DNA of 64,000 bases from Heterodera schachtii (taxonomy: Eukaryota; Nematoda; Chromadorea; Rhabditida; Heteroderidae). This document shows positions 20,271 to 31,500 of the stretch, piece by piece. Within the stretch, counting starts at the first letter, position 1. The number at the start of each line of letters is the position of its first letter. The stretch is from the NCBI GenBank assembly GCA_023374025.1, contig SIJG01000054.1, forward strand, positions 810,914-874,913, given 5' to 3'. The notes beneath the pieces were generated by a model, which made no database searches, was not told the DNA's origin, and worked only from the letters and a program-made list of their open reading frames with translations. The position numbers and the translations under genes were made by a program.

Positions 20271-20631
20271 CCAAAATTGGTCTCGGAAGAAGACCGGGGT
20301 ATAATTAATGTGAAAAATATAAATGCAAATTATTAATTTTTAAGAAGTGGCCGCTCTTGCACTGGCTGCGTTCACTCAGATCAAAATGCGCTTGGCTGAG
20401 GACATTGAGGGCCTGGAGATGCGCACTCGAAAGCTCGAAGAAGGTGCAGCCGCGACAATGGAGGCGCAGATGGAAACGATGCGCCAACAAATGGAGCAAA
20501 AATTCCGTCAAAATCTGCTGGAAGCCGAGCAGCGGATTGATCACAAATGGGCGACGATGCTGAGCAAAGAACAACAAAGGACTCAGCGAATTGCGGCACA
20601 AAGCGCGGCGGTGATTGGACTTCGGAGTTAG
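20271..20631 (+). CDS. coiled-coil protein, two 3' exons
   Basis: Exons 20,271-20,298 and 20,345-20,631 are separated by a 46-nt intron (GTATAA...TTTTTAAG), a typical nematode intron size. Joined, they read PKLVSEEDREVAALALAAF and continue for about 90 residues to TAG. The second exon encodes a long charged helix with heptad-like Leu/Met spacing: EDIEGLEMRTRKLEEG, METMRQQMEQKFRQNLLEAE, then KEQQRTQRIAAQ. Codon use is GC-rich compared with the flanks, which supports coding. I do not recognise the family; the 5' end of the gene is not resolved. If only the second exon is read it is a frame of about 95 codons starting at GTG 20,347. Confidence 0.6.
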
Positions 20632-20771
20632 GGGATGCGGACATGTGTTTAGCTGTCCACCGTGCGCTATTGCGATAATGGCCGTTGATGAGCCAAAATG
20701 TCTGATTTGTTTCCAAAAAATAACTGATTTGGAATACTTAGGATCATAAATGTGTACCGGATATTTGATTT

Positions 20772-21045
20772 GGATCCTAAGTATTTACAATATTTGTGTA
20801 ATTGTACTCCTACAGTATTTCCTCTTCAATTTTTTTTCATTGTCTATACTACTAGTTAACACTTTCATTTCTCATTAACTAATCAAATTTGCCACATTTA
20901 TTTGCTTTGGATCGCATGTATTTTACAATATTTGTGTAATTGTACTTCTACTGAATTTCCTCATCATCAGCAGTTTTTTCATTGCCTACACTAATCGTTA
21001 ACATTTTCATTTCTCATTAACCAATCAAATTTGCCGTCTTTATTT
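20772..21045. repeat. two-copy 137-bp tandem repeat
   Basis: Copies at 20,772-20,908 and 20,909-21,045 both start GGATC and share ACAATATTTGTGTAATTGTA, ACTTTCATTTCTCATTAAC or its close variant, and AATCAAATTTGCC. They differ by several substitutions and small indels, so the duplication is not recent. Confidence 0.85.
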
Positions 21046-21125
21046 GACCACACAGTAATCCATAAAAAATGAATTTTCCTGAACAAATCCCAAATTTCGA
21101 CCGTTTTGATTTTTTAACGCAAAAA

Positions 21126-21239
21126 AAAATGAAAATGCATAAAAATAAATGTGAAAATGCATAAAAAAATAAAGGTGAAAATACATAAAAAAATAAATGT
21201 GAAATGCATAAAAAATAAATGTGAAATGCATAAAATAAA
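21126..21239. repeat. short tandem repeat (about 20-23 bp unit)
   Basis: About five imperfect copies of a unit like AAATGTGAAATGCATAAAAA lie just downstream of the stop codon of the minus-strand gene. It is probably 3' flanking or 3' UTR sequence of that gene. Confidence 0.7.
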
Positions 21240-22281
21240 TTATTGTTGTTGTTGTGATGGTAGAAGAGGTGGAGGGGGAAATGGGAAATTGAACATTGGC
21301 ATCATCATTGGCGGCATCATCATCATCATCGGAAACGGCATGTTCAGTGAAGTAGGCACAGGGTTTGCTGTAGCAGCAGGTGGTCTTGGATGAGCAGCAG
21401 ATCGCTCCTTCGCTCTGCGCTTGGCTGCCCCCGAACGCGGTTTATGAAAAAAAAAATTTTATTAAAAGATTAATGCACAACAGAGCCCACAGCCTAAAAA
21501 AAAGTTTGGCCCAAACATGGGGCCACACCCCAAGGCTGAGCACACTCTGAGCCCACACCTCAGGGGTAGTCCCAATCAGGTGCCCGAAAAACAAAAGGGG
21601 GCCCAACATGAGCCCACACCCCAAGGGTGAGCATAATTTTCAGGGGTGAGCCCAATCAGGACCCAAAAAACAAATGGTGGGCCCAACATGGGCCCACACC
21701 CCAAGGGTGAGCCCAATTTGGGCCCACACCTCAGGGGAAGCCAAATCAGAGCCGAAAAAACAAAAGGGGGCCCAACATGGGCCCACACCCAAAGGGTGAG
21801 CCCAATCTGGGCCCACACATCAGGAGTGAGCCCGACCAGGGCCCTAAAAACAAAAATGAGCAACAAAGGGTGGGCCCTACAAGGGCCTACACTCCACAAT
21901 CACTTGTCCTGAACTCACCCTCTTTCGATGCTGGGCGTTGGCATTGGCATTGGCATTGCTTGTTGCGCCGGGTTCGGTCATCACCGCCTTAAAACAAAAC
22001 AAAAGAAGAAAAAATACAAGTCGTTTTTGTCCTCGTCGAGCATTTGTCTAAAACAGAAAAGGGAAAATTAAATTTGAAAAAATTAATTTGATTCTTTTAC
22101 CGAGTGCCCACTGTTTGCTGCTGTTGTTTCTGTGCCTCCCGGTGTATAAAACTGTGAAAAAGGAAAGAAATTTTGGAGAAAAAAAAGTTACATTTTTTAC
22201 AAGGTGAATGGCCACCCGCGGGGCCATTCTTTTTTGATGGCAAAGCGCTTCACCTGTGCGCCTCGCAAAGTTTTTTGGCAT
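21240..22281 (-). CDS. candidate five-exon gene with Met/Pro-rich C-terminus
   Basis: Minus-strand exons with good splice signals: 22,201-22,281 (ATG just after TTTTGAG, donor GTAAAA), 22,101-22,151 (acceptor TTTTTCACAG, donor GTAAAAG), 22,018-22,047 (acceptor GTTTTAG, donor GTATTT), 21,919-21,987 (acceptor GTTTTAAG, donor GTGAGT) and 21,240-21,419 (ends TAA). All lengths are multiples of three, giving about 136 residues. The last exon encodes RPPAATANPVPTSLNMPF, runs of Met and Pro, FNFPFPPPPLLP and a Gln tail; exon 4 encodes an Asn-Ala repeat. I do not recognise the family. Other frames are also open in exons 2 and 3 (one reads FIHREAQKQQQQTVGTRQML), and exon 1 has a second good donor at 22,254, so the frame is uncertain although splicing on this strand looks real. 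Confidence 0.45.
21501..21895. repeat. 90-bp GC-rich minisatellite
   Basis: About four copies of a unit of roughly 90 bp built from GGGCCCACACCCCAAGGGTG, GAGCCCAATC and AAAAAACAAAAGGGGGCC. The second copy is about 12 bp shorter, and a degenerate fifth follows. It lies wholly in the predicted last intron of the minus-strand gene. The open frames crossing it on both strands come from the repeat. Confidence 0.85.
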
Positions 22282-22479
22282 CTCAAAACAAAAACACAAA
22301 TTAATACAATTTAGAAAAAAAAAGTTAAGCAATGGATGGGGAGGGGGGAAGGAAAGTTTGCATTAAACGGCAAATGAAGAAGGAATGTGGTGCCCGTTGA
22401 CCTTCCAATGAAACCACTGCAAGTGAAGGACTTGGGAATTGGATTGACATATCGACCCACTCCTCCCCAATTTTCTCTG

Positions 22480-22690
22480 CCTGTCTGCTGTTCTCATTCT
22501 TCCCCTCCCTTTCGCACTCTCCATCTCTCTCCCTGTCACTCTCTTTTATTTTCCACTGTCTGCCTCTCCCTCTCTCTCATTTATTCTCTCTTTCTCTCTC
22601 TCATTCATTCTCTCTCATTTATTCTCTCTCTCATTTTGTTCACTCTTTTATTCTCTTCTCTCATTGTGTTCTCTGCCTGCATAATATATG
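22480..22690. repeat. CT-rich microsatellite tract
   Basis: CTCTCTC and TTCTCTCTCTC-type runs dominate this tract, followed by CA-rich and C-run sequence to about 22,810. A 150-codon plus-strand frame across it is Ser/Leu-rich because of the CT repeats and has no domain. Confidence 0.8.
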
Positions 22691-22849
22691 CACAGCAACA
22701 TCATTCGCCGCTGACTCCCTTCCCCTTCACACACCACACAAACACGCACACACCCCTTCATCACCAAACTTTGATCAACACTCTGATCACTGATGAACCC
22801 CCCCCCCTTGTACTGATCAGCCACCTTCATATTTTGTGATTTTATATCT

Positions 22850-25800
22850 AATTTTTGGATGCCCTAGTAATAAGAAATAAATAAGGGCAAAGAAAAAAGT
22901 TATAGTCAAAAAATGGCTGAGGCCAGACTGAGGTAAACCGGTACGGATATAATTCAACAATCAAAGCTATTGATTTATAATACTTATTGATAAACAATGA
23001 AATAAGGTTTAAATAAAATTGCCAGATAAATATTAAAATTATTTATTAAATTTATCTACATATAAATTCTTTTTAGAAAAAGCGTTATATTTATTTTTAG
23101 TTTTCTGAATTATGAAAAATACAAAATCAGATTTGGAAAAAGGCGCAATCTGGTCATGCTTGTAAAAAAATCTTTAGATATATTTTTAACCAATGACGTG
23201 AATGTATAAGAAAAATATTGTTTATGAAATTATTGTGTCAAAAATTCAGCTGATTTTTTGCCATTATCACGATAAATTTTAACTAAATCATCATTCAACA
23301 ATCAAAACTTTTTATAATATTTGAAAATTTACTATTTCCAGAGATGTAAATTATATTATTTTATTTAAAAAATATTATTGTTAAATTATTGAATATTAAA
23401 TAACGAACCAATAAATAAATATCAATTTATGATTTTCTAAAAAAGTACTTTCCGTTTTTTCGCACTGTAAAAATCTAACGAAAGCCTTTGTTTATTAGAT
23501 CTTTTTTATTTATAAATATCGTAAATTTTCTGCCTGTCTATTTTTTTCATTAATATTTTTGCTCCTAACAGTTTAATGTTTAAATTTCCTAGACATAAAA
23601 TATATTTATTTGGCTCTAGCTAAGAAGGCTGTAACCTTTTTTTCATTATTTTGAACTGTCTAAAAAACAAAAAATATTTTTTTTTCAATAAGTCGAATTT
23701 TGGGAATATATTCTTTCATTCATTAAAAGAATTTAGCTTTTAATTTATAATAAATTAAAAAAATCATTATTAAATGTTTCAATGTGCTACTTTTTACTTA
23801 TTTTATCCCATATAATTTCATTTTGTAAATTCTTAATGACATTTTTCTACTATTTTTGTATTTCATTTAATTGGTTTATTTTTTATTTTAATTTATTTTG
23901 TTATATTCCTTTTCATTTTAACTCTCATGGTTTTTTCCTTTTTATTTACTTGATTCCCGATTTCCTCATTCTCGTTTCTTTTCCTTTGCTTTATCCTCAC
24001 TTAATGAATCCAAAAAGAATACTTAATTATTTCGATATATCTCTAGTTCTGAGTTTAATAGAATTTTTTTTTCTTTACAAATTCATAATGACAATTATTT
24101 CTTCAAATATTCAATTATGAATTAAAAACATTTTGATAATAAATTTCAGAATTACTTTTTCATAGATAAATGAAAATAATGAGTGAATTTAAACACAGTT
24201 ATTTTTAAATTATACATTCATAAAAAATTTTTGTTAAGATTCAACTAGTCTATTTTTTATATCCAATTTAATATTTTATGAAAGAAAATGGTATTATATA
24301 TTTTAAATTCTAATAGGTTCCACATTTTTTTGAGACTGTAATTACATCATTAATTTTATATTAAATGAGCTGAGGTAGGCCTCACGCCATTATGAGGCAA
24401 ATGGCTTTACCTTTTCTGTAGTCTTTTTTAAATATTTTAATTATTTAGGATTTATTAAATCTGGTGCCTACTCGCTCATTAGTATAAGGGTTATTTCTTT
24501 TTGTGCAAATAAAAAAATGTTTCTCACCACAAATCCTCTTTAAAAAATAATTATTATCCAATGAATTATTAGTATTAATTACCATAAAAAATCTCAATAG
24601 ATATTTTAAAAATTTCTTATCCTTTATTAAAACATTTTTTAAAATTTTGAAAGTTTATTTCGAATGCTTAAAGTAACCAAATCGACTGACTTCTCCTTTT
24701 GCTGAATTTTATTCAATCATATAGAATAAAAATTAAAAAAAATATGAAGATCAAAATTATTAATGTTTAAAGATTAAAAAATATTTTGGGTTATGAAAAA
24801 AAATAATAATTAATTTAATGTCACTGGTTGATTTTTTTCTTTTTAGTATTTGTTTGGTTTAAATTAATATTTTTTTAATAAATTTATTTATAGTTTTTTT
24901 TTATGCTTAGACTTAATAATTTTTCATTTAGTGTTTAATTTATTATCAATTACATAACTGTGTCTTTAAAAAGAAAATTTGGCGATTAATACTTGTTAAG
25001 TAGCTATTCTTATTATAAGCGTTATTCTGAAAACTTCATGAGTTCTGCTTTTTGTGAGGGAACTTAGTTTGGGCATGCATTTAAAACTATTTAATAAATT
25101 ATTTTAAATATTGAAAATTTATTTAACTAATTTAACATATAAAAAATTAATGATCATATTATTCTTATCAGGATTAAATAATTCACTCAAAAATAAAAAT
25201 TGTTTGTGCCTTTGAAATTATTTATTATTTTTTTGAGTTATTATTTTAGCTGTATTTAATAAATTAATTTTTATTTTTAGAAATTTATAGGTTTCTAATT
25301 TAACGAATATTAGTTGTTTTAATAAATTACTAATTTTCATAATATATATTATATATTATTCTATATTTTGGCCCGTTATTTATTTAGCTATATAAAATTA
25401 TTTTTTTCCAACAAAAGAATATTATTTTATAATTTAAAAACTTTATTTGCATTATATTTGTGATTGTATATGAAATTTAAATATATTAATTCGTCTTTTT
25501 TAGAAATAAGTAATTTTAGATAAAATTTAATCTAGTGACGAATTTATTTTTAACCAATTAAATGATTTTTCTTTTTATTTGGTTTTAATTTCTATTCACT
25601 TTACATAGCGCCCAAACACAAATTAACTGTTCTTAAAAATCTATTTAATTCTAAGATAAATACTTTGGATTTATTTAGTTTTATTTAACGGTTTATTTAA
25701 ATTTAATTATTTTTTAAAATTCTGCTATTTAATACAGTGTAGCTTTTGATTATTTAATCTTTGCGTAATTTTTTTAGTTTTTTTATAAATTGATTTTTAA

Positions 25801-26095
25801 CTGGAATACTGTTCGTTTAACTATACTTCATTAAAATCTTTATTATTTTTTATAATTTTTAATAAAGCTTTATGATTTGTTAAATTTTTATTAATTTATT
25901 TTAAATTATATTGCAAATTGAAAATCTTGAACAGGATGGTTGGTAGCTAAGTAATTTTCCAAATTAACATTTTGTTATTAATATATTTTATACGAATTGG
26001 TTGGATGCTTATAATATTTAAATTAAACACATTGTAGAAATTATTTAATTAATTTTTTTGAATGTAATTAGATTTAACAGTTGCATCTTTTTACA
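22850..26095. other. A/T-rich desert
   Basis: Long A/T-rich sequence with no supported gene. A small hairpin GCCTCA/TGAGGC occurs near 24,380. The frame at 23,782-24,120 is Phe/Ile/Leu-rich in the way expected of T-rich DNA and is not called. Confidence 0.5.
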
Positions 26096-26980
26096 TGTCC
26101 CGCTCAGGCCAAAAAATTTTTCTATTTCCGGAAAAAAATCGAAAATTTTCTAAAAATGTCACCAATCGATAGAGCTCAAAAAACGATGTTTTGAAAGTGG
26201 TCTTCGTTTTCCCCGGAAAAATCTGTAAAAAATCATAAAATTCAAAAACCAAAAAACCTCCGAGGGGGCCTAGCTCGAGAAATTTTGAAAATTTTCAAAA
26301 TTTTAAAATTTGGAAAAATCGAACTCTTTGAGATCTACAATAAGTTCGCTGGCCACCCCCCGCTCAGATCAAAGCCTAATGAGTTATTCGCCTGGTACTG
26401 AAGTGGACAAAGTTGGTACTGAAAAAGTCCACGGACCTACAGCCTTCCCTATTAGAGATAGAGGCATGGAATTTTTTATGTATTTTAGAAAACACTTCAA
26501 CTTAGCACCCTCACAGCGGACCTTTTTTGATTCGAGTTTCTGAAAAAAAGTTATGGGCCTTCAAACGCAACAATAAACAGGAAATCGGTCCCTGGTACTG
26601 AGTTGGCCACTGGACCGGAAAATCCGTATTTTTCCCGGATGCCCCGTCTCGAGCTACCCCTCGGTGCAAAATTTCAGCCCCCTGCGCTTAGCCGTTCCCG
26701 AGATTTTGTTTTTGAAGATGAAACCCCTTGTCAATATAACATATATTGAATAATTCAGAAAAAGTTCCTCTAGGCAAACTTACTCAAATTTTCAAAATTT
26801 TTTGTGGTGGCGTCTATCGGCGCCTATGGACCCCCTTTCTCCAAAAAATTTTTGGAAAATTATACCACAAAAAAAACCAGTGTAAAAACAAAAAAATTCG
26901 CCGACAGGAAAAAATAAAACAAAAAAAAAAAATTCACGGTCACGGTTGCTCGTATTTTATTTTCCCTTCGCATTACCATA
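26096..26980. repeat. GC-richer dispersed repeat of unknown class
   Basis: The base composition rises sharply relative to the flanks. Phrases recur inside it: CCCGCTCAG at about 26,099 and 26,359, and CCTGGTACTGA at about 26,391 and 26,591. No protein domain is found in its short frames. It ends where copy 2 of the 1.5-kb repeat begins. I infer a mobile or satellite-derived fragment; no termini or target duplication could be identified. Confidence 0.5.
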
Positions 26981-28520
26981 TTTTTTACGAATTTAATCTC
27001 ATTTATTGTATTACAATAAAATATTAAAAAATCAGTAAATATTTTTGAAAATGATCTAAACATTTTTACTTAAGAATTTAATTTTATATTGTAATTATGT
27101 ATTTCTTTTTTATATGTATATAACTGACTAAATGTTAGCTGCTGGCTTTAAAATTAAAAAATCCCTTTTCCCATCGGCGCAATTAACATTTATATATGTC
27201 TTTACTTTAGCAATTTAATTCATAAAATTTGTAAAAATGATATAACTATCAGCACTTAAATTATTTTAAAATGTTTAACATATTAAAATTAAAACATTAA
27301 TTTCTAATTGTTTATTAAAACAAAATGTTGTTCATTCGTATTTATTAAAATTGTCATCAGATGTACAACAAAACAAAACAAATTACAATGCTTCTTATTA
27401 TAAGAATTTCATACAGTGTTGGGATATTTATCTAAATAAGCATAAATTATTTTTATTATAAATATTTATTAAGCTAATACGCATTTTATATAATAAAATA
27501 AAAACATATAAATAAGAATTTTAAGTTGAGTCGCTAAGATAAAACTGATTCGCGCATTTCGGCATATAAAAAAGTAATAAAGAATAAACTTTTTTAAATC
27601 TTTAAATATTGAGAAAACGAAAAATATGTCTTTGAAAATTATTAATTAAATTAAAGCATAACGAGAGGGACTCCCGAGAATGATACACTTTTTCCGTGAC
27701 CGAGTACAAGCGTACCAATGTCAAAAGTACGAGTATATGGAATAATAAATATTAATGCATAAATAATAGAATAAGCAATATACATATACAAAAAATAGAA
27801 ATGCACAAAACTAAAATAGGAATAAAATACCAGATATCATTAGTATTTAATTTAGTTTTATTTGCATTTAGTAAATTAATTTTTCGTATAATTATAATTT
27901 TATTATAAGTCAGAAAAGATTATAATTATTGATTTGAAATTTGAAAAAATGTAAACTACTAAAATTAATATTCAGTTAAAGTTTTTAAAAATAAATTTTA
28001 ACACTTAACTAATGCTTCTTCACAGTTAATCTTATAATGCAATAAAACTAAATGAATAAACATTTAGCAGAATTGGCCTGATTCAATCGATATGCAAAAA
28101 CATCGAGTATATTTACATATATATAATAAAAAATAAAAATAAAAGCAAATATTGTTAAATTAAAAAATAATATTTGTTTAGCACAAAAAATTGCTAATAA
28201 AAAGTTAAAACAACATATTATCTGGATTATAAATTAATCAAGTAAAAATGAAATGTACAAAAAATTTAAAATAATCAGTGGGAATAATTTTTATTAAATA
28301 ATTTTTTGGTTTTATATATTAAAAATATTCAATGAATTGAAATTAAATAAAAGATTTATGTCACTAAGCACATTGGGAAAATTATTAATATTACTTTTTT
28401 GTTAATTTATGTATGTTATAAATTTAAATTATAATCTTATGACAGTGTTTTCCAATTAATAAGTGAATTTAAAAAATTTTAAATATAATATTACCAAAAA
28501 ATTTAAAAAGAATAGATCAA
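26981..28520. repeat. 1.5-kb dispersed repeat, copy 2
   Basis: Direct-orientation homologue of 10,756-12,268. Besides substitutions it has an extra segment of about 50 bp near 27,786-27,836. The islet at 27,656-27,740 is almost unchanged, although the surrounding A/T-rich sequence has drifted. Confidence 0.85.
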
Positions 28521-31500
28521 AATAATTAAATTAAATTGGAATTCAATGGTAAATTTAAAAAAAAGAGTAAAATTTACTAATAAATTACAATGGATATATG
28601 TTATTAATTTAAAATATAGTAAGATATAATCTATGCGGTAATTATCAGCAAATAATATAAATTAAACTTTAATTTTTCAAATAAAATTCAAAAAACAGTA
28701 AATATTAAAACCATATTTTTGAAATTTAAACAGTAATTTATTTTAATCGAGGAAATATATAATAATAATCACTTATCTTAGATAAAAATCAAAGTTCATT
28801 GTGACTATGCAACAGATACAATGCGAGCATACATTTATTTTAATTTTAAATTTAAAATTATTGAGACACAGAATAAGTATCGAACGTATGAAAAGTATAA
28901 TGAATAAAATCTAAATAAAAATTAAATTAACAATCTTACTTTATAAATAAAATAAATAATATGGTATATTTACGCGGAAAAACACAGAAGCGGAAAATTA
29001 AAATGTGATTTTTAGCTTTTATGACGTATTACAAAAAAATTATAAGGGATCGAATTTGTATATTTGGAATTTTTTGCGCTTTGTTATCGCAGGAGAAACT
29101 CAAAAATAGAATTTTATTATTTTTATTTTCAATCAGAGCAAGATTTTAGCGTACTAAAAACATATGTACTTTTCGCCAATAAAAATGATTTTTTGATTTT
29201 AAAATATTGATTTTTTTCACTTATGTAAAAAAATTTTTTTTGAAAATACCCTGAAAAATCCCTAATCAATTTTTAAAATGTTAAAATGTTATTATTAACC
29301 TATTTAGTTTATTTTTATACCATTTAATAAAAATAAAAATAAAATATTATCTCTAAGAAAGTCTTAAACATTAAACTAATAATAAATAATGTTAATAATA
29401 AAAATAAAAAGTTACTTATAATAACTTCAAAAAATTTTGATCATAAATATAATAATTTTATAAATGCGTCTAAATTGCATTTAAGAACAATTAATTTTAT
29501 AAAAATATGTTTAAATTCAAGGGAAAAAAAATAATTTAAAAATAAAATATAAATATAATAAATTATTTAAATATTAAAATGCCAATTAATAAAATTTAAG
29601 GAGAAATGATCATTAATAGTATGTATTATATGTGATTTGAAATGTTTAATTTTAGTTAGTAACTCTGCTTGATTTGATATAATATAATTCTCTATTTAAA
29701 TGAACATTGTTCTATTCATGCAAAAGAAAACCGAATTGCGAAAAAAATTAATAGTTAAAAATATTGTATATGGAAAAAACATAAACCAGATGACTTACAA
29801 AGCATAAAATACAACCAGTAAATATAATTAGAAAACATAAATATACAAATGAATATAGAAATGAAAAAATAACGATAATTTAAAAATAAAAATAAAACTG
29901 CAGACGTCATTACAACGAGACAAAAAAATTATTAATTCAAAAACTAGAAAAATTATAAATTAATAGCCACAACAAATAAAATAATTATACAAATTCTATA
30001 AAGAAGTTACGAAAAAAGGCAAAAACTTCTAAATGCCATCTTAACAGTCTTATTGGTCTTTTTCAAAAAATGTGTCACTATTTTTGATAGTGCCATTATA
30101 CTCTTGAGAAAATGAAAAATTTGTTTTTAATTAAGTCTTTTAAAGAAAATTAAATGTTTTCAAATGAGTATTAAAGATGAAAATCAGTTTTGCGATATAT
30201 TACAAATTCAAAAGTGGTGAAGGGCTTAATTGTCACCCTTAAATTACAAAACATAATATATCAAAAATTTGAAAAGGTAGCAAAATAATACAGGCTTGAA
30301 ACTTGGAGTCCATCGCGGCAAGCGTTATGTGTGCTTGAAATTTGAATGATTTATGGAAAACAAATATAAATTAAAATAAACTAACATAAAATTTATTTTA
30401 ATGAGAATAATTGAAAACTGAACTCGAACAAATGATAAAATTCAATCGCCTTAGGCAACATGAAAGAAGAAACCCAAACAAGTATTATACAAGTTATTAA
30501 GAAATCAATTTAAACTATTGGGAATACCAGAATTAACTTATTTTTGAAAAGATAAAATTTTTCCTCCCCATTCGTTTTCTTTCCCCAATGGTTTAGTGAG
30601 GAAGTGTAAAAATTAAATGCACTTAAGTAAACATAAATTGAAATATGAGTTAAAAATTAGAAATGAACTTTATTAATTTTTAGTTATTTTTTTAAAATTG
30701 TATTATTTGAATTAATTATTATGAAATTTAAATTATTCAGTTTGCTCTTTATCATTAAACAAACTGCCTGACAGAATTTGTTTGTTTATTTTAAATCATA
30801 TTTTTTATAATTAGATAATTTTATTTAAAAAAATTTATTTATAGTTGTCTAAACATTTATCGTTCTCTTATTGATTCAAAACTATCACAGAATTTGGGTT
30901 ATTATTTAAATTCTATATAACCTTAAAAGCCCATTTCTTATTTCTTTCTCTAAATGTTCTCATTATAATAAAAAGGTGAAGAAAATCTCATTCTCATTAC
31001 AATTTTAATTGCAAGACAAAGTTTTTAAAACCATTATTGCGATTTAATCGATTTATATTTTACTTTGATTTGCTAAATGAATATTTTATAATTTTCATGC
31101 ATAAAATCAATAATTTTAATTGTTTAGATCGAATAATGTATTCATTATTTAATTCTTGTATCAATAATTATATCATTTTATCATAAAAACTTTATTTGTT
31201 TCCGTTTTAATAAAAATTTAAATTGATTTATTTTATTGTTCAATTTATATTGCGCTAATTCAATAGCAAATTAAATATTTTTTAAAGTTTTTTGTAATTT
31301 AGACATTCTTTTTCTCTAAGGCTATTCATATTTTTGTTTTCATTTTGTTCCACATTCTCACGCCTCTGTCAGCGTTCAATCTACCTCTGCTCTGAGCGTT
31401 TTGATTCCAGGGAAGTGGGTTAAATGAATTTTAAATTAAGTAATTTTTAAAAATTACTAAAATTTTGAATTGGTGTATAAAAATTATCTTTATTTTGCCT

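Noticed and set aside
20772..21239. CRISPR-like array
   Set aside because: Two long diverged units followed by a simple A/T-rich tandem repeat without unique spacers; the genome is eukaryotic.
21576..21899. Gly/Pro-rich frames on both strands over the GGGCCC array
   Set aside because: Repeat-driven frames of the 90-bp minisatellite, which lies in a predicted intron.
22387..22839. 150-codon plus-strand frame
   Set aside because: Dominated by the CT microsatellite (Ser/Leu runs), with no domain; better splice signals lie on the opposite strand nearby.
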